Of a stretch of DNA of 64,000 nt, positions 38,691 through 46,299 are shown piece by piece. The number at the start of each line of letters is the position of its first letter. Position 1 is the first letter of the stretch. Both the position numbers and the translations under genes were made by a program. The notes below the pieces were generated by a model. The model had not been told where the DNA came from, ran no database searches, and was given only the letters and a program-made list of their open reading frames with translations. The DNA is from Pseudomonadota bacterium (GTDB lineage: Bacteria; Desulfobacterota; Binatia; Binatales; Binataceae), in NCBI GenBank assembly GCA_021324755.1, contig JAJPIL010000021.1, positions 1 through 64,000 on the forward strand, in the 5' to 3' direction.

Positions 38691-39299
38691 CTAATGCTCG
38701 TTGGGTTCATCAGGTTTGGTCCCCGGACGGCTACTTTCGATGCTCTCCGGACCAGCAATTAAGCCCGCACTGGGCCATGAGGGAGAGCTCGACGAGTTAT
38801 TCAACTGCTCTGTTCTTGGGGAACGCCCACCCAGCAGGCCACCTCTAGCTGTAGTCTCTTCGCTTTGCCCACTTACAGCTTGACCGCTTTCTTCGCTCCC
38901 ACTGGCGGTGCTAGCGCTTGGAGCCAGAAAGCCCATGTTTGGCGACTTGCGGCCGCCTGTTGTGGATGGCGCCTCGGAGGATTCCATGGGACGCGACGAT
39001 AGAAGCCCGCCCTCGCTCGCCTGGGCAAGCAGTTTTAGCTTTCTGGGACTTTTCGTGATGGGTAAGCCTTGTGTCATGACAGAGTTGGCAAAGATTGCCC
39101 TGCAAAGCCACTGCGCATCCGTTGAGACCGGCATCGCGTGTCGATGAGGTGCCAGTACGGTGGTGTCTGTGCCTGCACGGACGTTATTGCTGCAACTTCC
39201 GCTGGCCGATACGCCAAGTACCACTGAACTGATTACGCCGGCAACCAACGGACCCAAGCTCTTGCGGTTAGACCGATTACAACTTGGCTTTAACTTCAT
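38691..39299 (-). CDS. Secreted Ser-rich protein of unknown function
   Basis: A 202-residue protein I do not recognise. A clear Shine-Dalgarno (GGGAGGAAC, nine bases before the ATG) supports it. The N-terminus is a signal peptide: basic 'MKLKPSCNRSNRK', a hydrophobic core 'LGPLVAGVISSVVLGVSASG', then Cys. The Cys context is not a good lipobox, so ordinary export is more likely than lipidation. From about residue 85 the chain is low-complexity and rich in Ser, Pro, Gly and Glu, and looks disordered and repetitive. It converges with recD and lies just downstream of the tRNA-Arg gene on the same strand. Confidence 0.6.
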   Translation of the reverse strand: MKLKPSCNRSNRKSLGPLVAGVISSVVLGVSASGSCSNNVRAGTDTTVLAPHRHAMPVSTDAQWLCRAIFANSVMTQGLPITKSPRKLKLLAQASEGGLLSSRPMESSEAPSTTGGRKSPNMGFLAPSASTASGSEESGQAVSGQSEETTARGGLLGGRSPRTEQLNNSSSSPSWPSAGLIAGPESIESSRPGTKPDEPNEH

Positions 39300-39721
39300 C
39301 GGAATTTGTTCCTCCCTTGGGATGCCAAAGCGTCCGAAACTTTAAAATGTCCTAGACGCTTTCGCAACCGAACTCCGCAACTCTATCACTAAGCCCTCTT
39401 CCGAGCTAGGCTGCGAAATTCCACTGGTGCCACCGTCGGGCGAGGTTGGCGAACGCCTCCTGAGTTGGATGTCGATAGAGTCGCCTGACGGGAGCGGTCA
39501 GCGCGCGATCGCTTAAAAGCCTAGCCGACTCCGGCCATATTGGTAGTAATTACGCGACAAACGGCGAACGCCAAAAATCTCACAAATCGCTGTTGTTGCC
39601 GCAGTTGATTGGCTGGCAGACAAGCGGCGAGGTGCCCAAAAGTCCCAAAATTGGAGCTTTCGGCAGCGTAGGGTCTCGGCGGGCACCCCAACCCCCTCGA
39701 ATTCTCTAAAGATTTTTTAAG
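39300..39721. other. Intergenic region between tRNA-Arg and the secreted protein
   Basis: No gene seen. The tRNA-Arg gene reads into this region. A short A/T run (39712-39719) just past the tRNA 3' end on the minus strand reads as A's, not a U-tract, so it is not a normal terminator. Confidence 0.3.
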
Positions 39722-39795
39722 CGCCCCGTGCGCGATTCGAACGCGCGACCCCAGGATTAGGAATCCTGTGCTCTATCCTGCTGAGCTAACGGGGC
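39722..39795 (-). tRNA. tRNA-Arg (anticodon CCT)
   Basis: On the minus strand a 74-base cloverleaf: acceptor GCCCCGT/ACGGGGC, D-arm GCTC...GAGC, anticodon stem CAGGA/TCCTG around the loop TTCCTAA (anticodon CCT, reading AGG), and T-arm GCGCG-TTCGAAT-CGCGC. The discriminator is G and CCA is not encoded. Confidence 0.96.
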
Positions 39796-39820
39796 TCAAA
39801 ATCAAGAGTTTGCTCTAAGC

Positions 39821-40237
39821 TTACGCCAGAAAGCCGCTAAAAAACAGAGCGCCTAAGCCGCAGCAAGCCTTCGACTGGTTGTCGATAGCTAGCCTATTGC
39901 CCAGGTCCGAGCTTTTTCGGGTTCGTCCAGTCGGAAAAAATTTAAGCATTAACTTTGCAAAAGGCGAACTGGCTCTCTTCGCCCCGAGGCTCGACTTGTC
40001 GCTCGGGCTTTCACAATGGAGTCCGATTTGCGCAGCCGACGCAACGAATTCGCGATAGGCGAGCAAAAAGCTGGACGTCAAGTTGGCTTGATAAAAGGTG
40101 GCAACCATCGCCGCCGTCAGTCTCGAGAAGTACCTAAGGAAGCGGAAATGTAATGCGTAGAGACGGCCTAAGGTGTCGAATTTGAACATCGCGGTGCGCG
40201 TTTTCGAAGAGATTGAAACGACGTTGCACGTACTCAC
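39821..40237 (-). CDS. Uncertain hypothetical protein
   Basis: A minus-strand frame of 138 codons (GTG start) or 122 (ATG at 40187). I do not recognise the product and no Shine-Dalgarno precedes either start. In its favour, the third codon positions are clearly G/C-rich as in true genes of the window, and it fills a 570-base gap. 'LYALHFRFLRYFSRLTAAMV' is an aromatic and basic amphipathic segment; the C-terminus ends 'CCGLGALFFSGFLA'. It may be chance. Confidence 0.3.
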   Translation of the reverse strand: MSTCNVVSISSKTRTAMFKFDTLGRLYALHFRFLRYFSRLTAAMVATFYQANLTSSFLLAYREFVASAAQIGLHCESPSDKSSLGAKRASSPFAKLMLKFFPTGRTRKSSDLGNRLAIDNQSKACCGLGALFFSGFLA

Positions 40238-40364
40238 ACGTAGCGGTACACTAGGGCACCTGGGGCCGGGTCATAGCGTAAGAACTTTCGCCTTTGCTAC
40301 TTTGTAGCGAAATTACGGACTAAACGCGTGACACTCTGGGGGACGAAAGCGAAAAGCTAACGCA

Positions 40365-40874
40365 ATGTTCTGCCTCGCGGGATTTTTACGCCGCTATGTC
40401 GTAAGCGTAGTCGCAATTGGCTGCCTACCTTTGGTTGTCTTGGTTCTCTCCTCTGCGTTACACGCAGACATGCCAGGGCGCAACGCAACCACGAGCTCAA
40501 AAGCGGCACCATCCGTGGGATATTACACATTGGAGCAGGCACGGCACGGAGAGCAGCTTTATACTCAGTATTGCGCAAGTTGTCACGGCGCGAACCTTGA
40601 AGGACTATCAGGGCCGCCATTGGCGGGAGAAACCTTTAGACGTGATGTGGAGTTCAACAAGATTACTGCAGCACAGCTCTTTGGGTTTATCTCGACCCAG
40701 ATGCCGTATGATCGACCCGGTCGGCTAACGAAGCAGGAATACGAGCTAATTTTCAGCTACTTACTGTATCGGAACAATTTTCCTGCGGGCAACGTGCCGC
40801 TTTCGGCGGCCACAATCGACCGAGTAAATCTACTTCCTTTCCCGAACGATAGCGTCTCGCGGCCGGAGAAATAG
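40365..40874 (+). CDS. Periplasmic c-type cytochrome, partner of the PQQ dehydrogenase
   Basis: A 169-residue class I cytochrome c. After a basic start, the hydrophobic segment at residues 11-33 ending 'SSALHA' is a signal peptide or anchor. The heme site is C70-A-S-C73-H74, and Met113 in 'STQMPYDRPG' is the likely second axial ligand. 'SGPPLAGETF' and 'LTKQEYELIFSYLLYRNNFP' are common in cytochromes that pair with quinoprotein dehydrogenases. It lies 74 bases before the PQQ enzyme gene and probably takes its electrons, the role XoxG-type cytochromes play for XoxF. The partnership is inferred from position. Confidence 0.9.
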   Translation: MFCLAGFLRRYVVSVVAIGCLPLVVLVLSSALHADMPGRNATTSSKAAPSVGYYTLEQARHGEQLYTQYCASCHGANLEGLSGPPLAGETFRRDVEFNKITAAQLFGFISTQMPYDRPGRLTKQEYELIFSYLLYRNNFPAGNVPLSAATIDRVNLLPFPNDSVSRPEK

Positions 40875-40948
40875 AGTATAGATGGGCAAAGCTCAATCCG
40901 GCTTCAGCATCAAAAAGCGCTGAACCGGCATGAAAGGGGGATCGCAGA

Positions 40949-42628
40949 ATGAAACAGGTGAGAGGAAGGCTTTTAGGTTTGGTTTGCGGTGTGCTTGGGG
41001 GACTTGTCGTAACTTCGAGCCCGCCTCCGGTCTTAGCGCAGGGCGCGCAAGGCGGCGAACATTCAGTGGTCGTCAGTGGTCCTTTGCCCAACCCAGAACA
41101 AGTTCGCTTAACCGATCAGGCGCTCCTTGGAACGACAAACGCCGACGCCAACTGGGCGATTCACGGGGCAAACTACTCGAACCAGCGGTTTTCTTCGCTG
41201 CGCCAGATAAATGACTCGAACGTAGCCTCGCTTGTGCCTGTCGCAATCGTTCAGACTGGGATGACTGCAAGCTTCGAAACGACGCCACTGGTGATCAATG
41301 GCGTGATGTACCTGACGACGCCGATGGTGAACGGTCACATGAAGATAATGGCATTGAACGCGGCTACCGGCCAGCCTCTGTGGACCCACGACCATCGCAT
41401 CGGACCGGCAAAGTTTTGCTGCGGGCCGGTCAACCGAGGTGTAGCGGCTGCTTACGGCAAACTTTACTTCGGTACGCTTGACGCCAAGCTCGTCGCGATC
41501 GACGCCGCCGACGGGCACCTAGTATGGGAACAAACCGTCGCGGACCCGTCCGTTGGATATTCCGAAACGATGACACCGCAGGTTTACAAGGGAATGGTGA
41601 TCGTCGGAAGCTCGGGTGGTGAATGGCCGATCAGAGGCTTCGTTGCTGCGTACGACGCCGCCACAGGTCGCCAACTTTGGCGCTGGTATTCGACGAACCC
41701 TTCGTCATGGGCCGGCGAGTCATGGAAGTATGGCGGCGGCATGGTTTGGACCACTCCAGCTGTTGACCCTGAACAAGACCTGATCATATTTGCGGTGGGC
41801 AACCCGAACCCCGACATGGACGGCTCGCAACGCGAGGGCGACAATCTCTACACTGACTCGATCGTGGCTTTGCATGCCAAAACCGGCGATCTCGCGTGGT
41901 ACTACCAAGAAGTCCCGCACGACGTTTGGGACTATGACGCAACGAGCAATGTCGTGTTGTTCGACGTGAACAGAGATGGCACGAAAGTGCCAGCCGCAGG
42001 ACAAGCGGGGAAGACGGGCTTCTTCTATATCGTCGACCGGCGCAACGGGCAGTTAATCAGGAAGTCGCAGCCCTTTGTCATCCAAAACAAGAACATGTTT
42101 GCGCCACCTACCAAAACGGGAGTGAACATCCTTCCAGGTGCCAACGGTGGCAGCGAATGGTCGCCACCGGCCTATTCGCCGATCACCCGGATGGTCTATG
42201 TCCTGGGGATGGACCAACTCATGACTTTTACCACCCAGACCTCGCCCTACGTTCCAGGACACATGAAGCTAGGTAGCGCATTTTTTAACGTTCCTGGAGC
42301 AGGCAGCATCCAGGACGGCACTTTTACCGCGATCAATGTCGACGACGGTCGTATCGCCTGGCAGTATCATGCACCGCAACCGATGATAGGTGGAGCGCTC
42401 GCGACCGCCGGAAATCTGGTTTTTACAGGCGAAGGCAACGGCAGTTTCGATGCGTTCAACGCGCGAACCGGAAACCTCCTTTGGCGCTTTAATCTCGGCG
42501 CTGGAGTTAACGCTCCCCCGATAACCTACGCAGTCAACGGCAAGCAGTACGTGGCCGTCGCTGCCGGCGGGAGCTTCCAGCTAAGTTACCCCTACGGCGA
42601 CGTGGTTGCGATCTTCTCGCTTCGCTAG
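40949..42628 (+). CDS. PQQ-dependent alcohol dehydrogenase with lanthanide-type Asp
   Basis: A 559-residue eight-bladed propeller quinoprotein with a signal peptide (about residues 1-30, ending 'VLAQG'). The vicinal disulfide is Cys157-Cys158 ('FCCGPVNRG'). Metal/PQQ ligands appear as Glu225 ('GGEWPIRG') and Asn285 ('VGNPNPDMDG'). The catalytic base is Asp328 in 'VPHDVWDYDATSNVVLF', and Asp330 two residues on is the extra acidic residue typical of lanthanide-dependent (XoxF/ExaF/PedH) enzymes; calcium-type MxaF has Ala there. The neighbourhood points to methanol as substrate, but ethanol-type activity is possible. A big hairpin follows the stop. It should act in the periplasm and hand electrons to the cytochrome c upstream. 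Confidence 0.92.
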   Translation: MKQVRGRLLGLVCGVLGGLVVTSSPPPVLAQGAQGGEHSVVVSGPLPNPEQVRLTDQALLGTTNADANWAIHGANYSNQRFSSLRQINDSNVASLVPVAIVQTGMTASFETTPLVINGVMYLTTPMVNGHMKIMALNAATGQPLWTHDHRIGPAKFCCGPVNRGVAAAYGKLYFGTLDAKLVAIDAADGHLVWEQTVADPSVGYSETMTPQVYKGMVIVGSSGGEWPIRGFVAAYDAATGRQLWRWYSTNPSSWAGESWKYGGGMVWTTPAVDPEQDLIIFAVGNPNPDMDGSQREGDNLYTDSIVALHAKTGDLAWYYQEVPHDVWDYDATSNVVLFDVNRDGTKVPAAGQAGKTGFFYIVDRRNGQLIRKSQPFVIQNKNMFAPPTKTGVNILPGANGGSEWSPPAYSPITRMVYVLGMDQLMTFTTQTSPYVPGHMKLGSAFFNVPGAGSIQDGTFTAINVDDGRIAWQYHAPQPMIGGALATAGNLVFTGEGNGSFDAFNARTGNLLWRFNLGAGVNAPPITYAVNGKQYVAVAAGGSFQLSYPYGDVVAIFSLR

Positions 42629-42664
42629 GGCCTACTTAATCAACTCTGCGCCACTGGCAATTTG

Positions 42665-42717
42665 TCGCTGGCCTGGGCAACGATGCTCGACGCATTTAAC
42701 GTTGCTCAGGCCAGCGA
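42665..42717 (+). terminator. Long hairpin after the PQQ dehydrogenase gene
   Basis: TCGCTGGCCTGGGCAACG (42665-42682) pairs with CGTTGCTCAGGCCAGCGA (42700-42717): 18 pairs with one G-U wobble and a 17-base loop. A second arm, CCTACT (42631-42636) with AGTAGG (42721-42726), could enclose it. No U-tract follows, so it may act in 3'-end stability or Rho-dependent ending rather than intrinsic termination. Confidence 0.65.
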
Positions 42718-42758
42718 GGCAGTAGGTTCGCGTTTGCAATCAGCGAACCGCCGGCTAC

Positions 42759-42779
42759 GTTGTAAACCCTCGTTACAAC
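42759..42779 (+). repeat. Small hairpin upstream of fghA
   Basis: GTTGTAA (42759-42765) pairs with TTACAAC (42773-42779) across a 7-base loop, about 130 bases before the fghA start. It is a possible operator or RNA hairpin. Confidence 0.4.
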
Positions 42780-42907
42780 GGAGGCTTACAGAGCTACCGG
42801 ATGCTCATTTCACAATCGGCGCTTCGACCTGATATGGAGAGGTCGCTTTAGGTTTGTTAAAAAGTTCTAACAACGACTACCTCTACGGGAGTTGGTCTAG
42901 CTAGCTT

Positions 42908-43756
42908 ATGAGCCTTAAGGTCATCAGTGAGCATGCATGCTTTGACGGTGTTCAGGGCTTCTACGAGCACTTAAGTGAAAGCACGGGAACAACGATGCGT
43001 TTTGGGGTTTATCGACCACCCCAAGCCAAAGGAGGGGCGAAGCTTCCGCTCTTGACCTATCTAGCTGGGCTTACGTGCACGGAAGAGACATTCTTTATCA
43101 AGGGCGGAGCGCAACGCTTGGCAGCTGAGTACGGCTTGATCCTCGTTTCGCCCGACACAAGCCCAAGAGGAGCGGGAATCGCGGGAGAAGACGACGATTG
43201 GGATTTCGGCACCGGGGCCGGTTTTTACCTCGACGCCACGGCGACACCTTGGTCGAAAAACTACCGGATGTATAGCTACGTCACAGAAGAGCTGCCGAAA
43301 ATTATTGCGGATAACTTCAATGCTGACCTAAGTCGCCAAGGTATTTTCGGACACTCTATGGGCGGCCACGGAGCACTCACTATCGCACTAAAAAATCCCT
43401 CACGTTACCGCTCCGTTTCGGCATTTGCTCCCATCGCCGCGCCGATTCAATCACCGTGGGGTCAGAAAGCTTTCGCCGGATACCTCGGTGGAGACCTAAA
43501 ACAAGCACGACTTTACGACGCTACGGCTTTGCTGGAAGACGGCGCGCGATTCCCGGGAACTATATTGGTCGACCAGGGCGAGGCTGACCAATTCTTAAAG
43601 CAACAGTTGAAGCCTGAGCTGTTGGAAGCAGCATGCAAGAAGGCCGGTCAACCCCTTAATCTTCGGCGCCATCCAGGTTATGACCATAGCTACTATTTCG
43701 TGTCGACCTTCATGGCAGACCACGTAAAGCATCATGCCGAAGCCCTATGCAAATAG
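42908..43756 (+). CDS. fghA: S-formylglutathione hydrolase
   Basis: A 282-residue serine esterase of the esterase D family that hydrolyses S-formylglutathione to formate and glutathione. 'KLPLLTYLAGLTCTEETFFI' and 'LVSPDTSPRGAGIAGEDDDW' are diagnostic. The nucleophile is in 'GIFGHSMGGHGALTIAL', the Asp in 'VDQGEADQFL' and the His in 'RRHPGYDHSYYFVSTFMADH'. The length is normal. It lies between the PQQ alcohol dehydrogenase and the NAD formate dehydrogenase operon, with frmA 6 kb downstream on the same strand, completing the glutathione-linked formaldehyde route. Confidence 0.95.
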   Translation: MSLKVISEHACFDGVQGFYEHLSESTGTTMRFGVYRPPQAKGGAKLPLLTYLAGLTCTEETFFIKGGAQRLAAEYGLILVSPDTSPRGAGIAGEDDDWDFGTGAGFYLDATATPWSKNYRMYSYVTEELPKIIADNFNADLSRQGIFGHSMGGHGALTIALKNPSRYRSVSAFAPIAAPIQSPWGQKAFAGYLGGDLKQARLYDATALLEDGARFPGTILVDQGEADQFLKQQLKPELLEAACKKAGQPLNLRRHPGYDHSYYFVSTFMADHVKHHAEALCK

Positions 43757-43899
43757 CGCTACGAACTGTACAATGAAATCGCGTACTCGTGCTGCCTAGT
43801 GGTGCGCCACAAGGCGTAAAGAAGGCTCGAGCTTATGCTGTTGCTTCCGGTGCCTACTTAAGCCGTATTGACCGCCTGAAACTTTAGCTGAAGGTTCCG

Positions 43900-44076
43900 T
43901 TGAAAAAGAACTTCCGGTGCCGGGCCATCAAACCCTGGCTGCGGGACCACGGTCCAACATTCGTTGCCCTTATTACCGATGAGGTTGAAAAAGGGGGGCG
44001 GCAGAATCGACGAGGTAGGCTAGCTCAAGTGATGCGGACTCCTTTCGAACTAGCTCGAAAGGACTCAATCGAGTAA
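43900..44076 (+). CDS. Possible small protein before the NAD formate dehydrogenase operon
   Basis: A 58-codon frame from TTG (43900) with GAAGG six bases upstream. The translation starts 'MKKNFRCRAIKPWLRDHGPT' and has a plausible mixed composition ('FVALITDEVEKGG', 'MRTPFELARKDSIE'). I do not recognise it. The 24-base inverted repeat at 44040-44063 lies inside its 3' end. It stops 76 bases before fdsG. Confidence 0.3.
   Translation: MKKNFRCRAIKPWLRDHGPTFVALITDEVEKGGRQNRRGRLAQVMRTPFELARKDSIE
44040..44063. repeat. Inverted repeat upstream of the fds operon
   Basis: TCCTTTCGA (44040-44048) and TCGAAAGGA (44055-44063) are perfect 9-base arms around ACTAGC. The symmetry suits a dimeric regulator or a hairpin. 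It is about 90 bases before the GTG of fdsG. Confidence 0.55.
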
Positions 44077-44152
44077 GAATGGTTTTAGCCGCCAGTGCGT
44101 GGCCATAATGTCGCGTCCATGGCCGATTCCGGGGATATAGAGGTCTTAATCG

Positions 44153-44626
44153 GTGAGCTCAGGCTTGTGGGACAAAACAGCGGTGGCCGAGATTGTCGCC
44201 GAGCTTAAGGACAGGGAGGGCGCTCTGCTACCGATTCTGCATCGAATTCAAGATCGGTTCGGCTACATCCCGCCTGACAGTATTCCGATCATAGCGTCTG
44301 GACTAAACCTATCGCGCGCCGAAGTTCACGGCGTGGTGAGCTTTTACCGCGACTTTCGCAGCGAGCCCCCAGGCGTTCACGTAATTCGGATTTGTCGCGC
44401 TGAGTCTTGCCAGGCGATGGGAGCGGCAAGTTTAATCGACTACGTCAAACAAGAACTTAAGCTTGAATTCGGTGGGACCGATCGGGAAGGGTTTTTTACC
44501 TTGGAGCCGGTTTATTGCTTCGGCAATTGCGCGTGCTCGCCTGCGGTCATGGTAGACGAGCAAATTTACGGCCGGATGACTCCTGAACGGCTCGAAAGCC
44601 TTCTAAGAAAGCTGAGGAGCGCTTGA
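44153..44626 (+). CDS. fdsG: NAD-dependent formate dehydrogenase gamma subunit (NuoE-like)
   Basis: A 157-residue thioredoxin-like [2Fe-2S] protein related to NuoE and HoxE. The cluster Cys are 81, 86, 122 and 126 ('ICRAESCQAMG', 'YCFGNCACSP'). 'LLPILHRIQDRFGYIPPDSI' and 'VHGVVSFYRDFR' are typical. The start is GTG with GAGGT upstream. It overlaps fdsB by four bases, forming the diaphorase half with it. It carries electrons between the formate site in FdsA and the flavin in FdsB. Confidence 0.93.
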   Translation: MSSGLWDKTAVAEIVAELKDREGALLPILHRIQDRFGYIPPDSIPIIASGLNLSRAEVHGVVSFYRDFRSEPPGVHVIRICRAESCQAMGAASLIDYVKQELKLEFGGTDREGFFTLEPVYCFGNCACSPAVMVDEQIYGRMTPERLESLLRKLRSA

Positions 44627-46185
44627 CAGTGAGCCGCAAAATTTACGTCCCCGCCGATTCGAGCGCTGTCTCAGTGGGTGCCGACGCCGTAGCGCAAGCG
44701 ATTGAGCGGGCCTTAAAGCAAAGAGCGATTTCGGCGCAACTTGTTCGCAATGGATCGCGGGGGCTCTACTGGTTGGAACCAATGGTAGAGGTGGAAACGC
44801 CGCGCGGTCGGATCGCGTACGGGCCGGTAAGTCCAGAAAACGTCGAAGAACTTTTAGACGCTGGCATGCTCGAAGGCGCAGCACATCGCCTTTGCCTGGG
44901 GCCAGCCGAGGATATTCCTTACCTGCGAAACCAGGAGCGCCTGACCTTTTCCAGGGTGGGGCTGGTCGATCCGCTATCCTTGGAGGACTACGTCTCGCAT
45001 GGCGGCTACCGCGGGCTTCGGCGCGCGCTCGAAATGAGCGGCGCTGAGATAGTTGAGGAGGTCGTTGCTTCGGGCCTTAGAGGGCGCGGCGGCGCGGCTT
45101 TTCCGACAGGGATAAAGTGGAAGACAGCGCTCGAGACTCCAGCGGACCAAAAGTACGTCGTATGCAATGCCGATGAAGGTGACTCAGGAACGTTCGCCGA
45201 TCGGATGCTGATGGAGGGCGATCCGTTCGTTGTAATCGAAGGGATGACGATTGCGGCGGTTTGCGTTGGCGCAACTCGGGGCTACATCTACATCCGCTCC
45301 GAATACCCCCATTCCTATCGCACGATGGTGAAGGCGATCGCCTCCGCCTACCGCAACGGCTATCTCGGCGAAGACATCCTAGGCAGCGGCAAAACGTTCC
45401 ATCTGGAAGCGCGCCTTGGAGCGGGCGCATACATATGTGGGGAAGAGACGGCGTTACTCGAAAGCTTGGAAGGTAAGCGAGGGATGGTGCGGTTTAGGCC
45501 GCCCGTTCCCGCGGTCAAAGGCCTTTTTGGCAAGCCTACGGTCTTGAACAACGTGGTAACGCTGGCCTCAGTACCGATAATCCTTGAAAAAGGTGGCAAG
45601 TTCTATCACGCTTACGGCACCGGGCGGTCGCGGGGAACTCTTACGATCCAGCTTGCGGGTAACGTCAAGCGCCCTGGGCTTATCGAAAAAGCGTTTGGAG
45701 TTACGCTCAGGGAGATTATCTACGAGTACGGCGGAGGAACAGCCAGTGGGCGGCCTGTGCGAGCGGTCCAACTCGGCGGCCCGCTGGGTGCCTACTTGCC
45801 CGAATCGATGCTCGACGTTCCGCTCGATTACGAGGCGGTCGCTTCGGTCGGAGGAATGATTGGCCATGGCGGTATCGTGGTGTTCGATGATACCGTCGAT
45901 ATGGCGCAAATGGCGCGCTATGCGATGGAGTTCTGCGCGGCAGAGTCATGCGGCAAATGTACGCCCTGCCGAATAGGCTCAACTCGCGGAGTGGAAGTGA
46001 TCGACCGAATAATAGCCGGCATCGAGCGTGAAGCAAACGTCGAGTTGCTCAGGGACCTGTGCGAAACATTAAAATATGGCTCGCTTTGTGCCCTTGGGGG
46101 GCTTACGCCGATGCCCGTGTTGAGCGCCCTGAAACACTTTCCGCAAGATTTTGGGCTTTTGCCGCAGGAGGCGGAATTGAGGTAG
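44623..46185 (+). CDS. fdsB: NAD-dependent formate dehydrogenase beta subunit (NuoF-like diaphorase)
   Basis: A 520-residue FMN/NAD-binding subunit. An N-terminal thioredoxin-like region precedes the NuoF core, with 'SGLRGRGGAAFPTGIKW', the FMN site 'YVVCNADEGDSGTFADRMLM', 'GAGAYICGEETALLESLEGK' for NADH binding and the [4Fe-4S] motif 'ESCGKCTPCRIGSTRG' near residue 445. The start is either a TTG overlapping the fdsG stop or GTG at 44629. It reduces NAD with electrons from formate. The 114 bases after it contain a tandem 19-base repeat. Confidence 0.95.
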   Translation: MTVSRKIYVPADSSAVSVGADAVAQAIERALKQRAISAQLVRNGSRGLYWLEPMVEVETPRGRIAYGPVSPENVEELLDAGMLEGAAHRLCLGPAEDIPYLRNQERLTFSRVGLVDPLSLEDYVSHGGYRGLRRALEMSGAEIVEEVVASGLRGRGGAAFPTGIKWKTALETPADQKYVVCNADEGDSGTFADRMLMEGDPFVVIEGMTIAAVCVGATRGYIYIRSEYPHSYRTMVKAIASAYRNGYLGEDILGSGKTFHLEARLGAGAYICGEETALLESLEGKRGMVRFRPPVPAVKGLFGKPTVLNNVVTLASVPIILEKGGKFYHAYGTGRSRGTLTIQLAGNVKRPGLIEKAFGVTLREIIYEYGGGTASGRPVRAVQLGGPLGAYLPESMLDVPLDYEAVASVGGMIGHGGIVVFDDTVDMAQMARYAMEFCAAESCGKCTPCRIGSTRGVEVIDRIIAGIEREANVELLRDLCETLKYGSLCALGGLTPMPVLSALKHFPQDFGLLPQEAELR

Positions 46186-46203
46186 TGCCACAGGGTGCGA
46201 GTT

Positions 46204-46241
46204 CGCGCAAAAGCTTGTTGAACGCGCAAAAGCTTGTTGAA
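46204..46241. repeat. 19-bp perfect tandem repeat between fdsB and fdsA
   Basis: Two adjacent copies of CGCGCAAAAGCTTGTTGAA (46204-46222, 46223-46241), each containing the palindrome AAGCTT. They sit in the only sizeable gap within the fds operon. Confidence 0.92.
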
Positions 46242-46299
46242 ACGGATAGAAGTGACGCCAAAATTCCTTGCTCAGAGACGATAAAGTGGGGGTTTCGCG

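Larger units (their letters stand above)
43757..44152. other. Intergenic region fghA-fds
   Basis: Apart from the possible small ORF at 43900-44076 and the palindrome at 44040-44063, nothing recognisable. It probably contains the promoter of the fds operon. Confidence 0.35.

Noticed and set aside
39722-39795. tRNA-Arg as an integration site with a mobile element
   Set aside because: No integrase, phage gene or second copy of the tRNA end was seen nearby.
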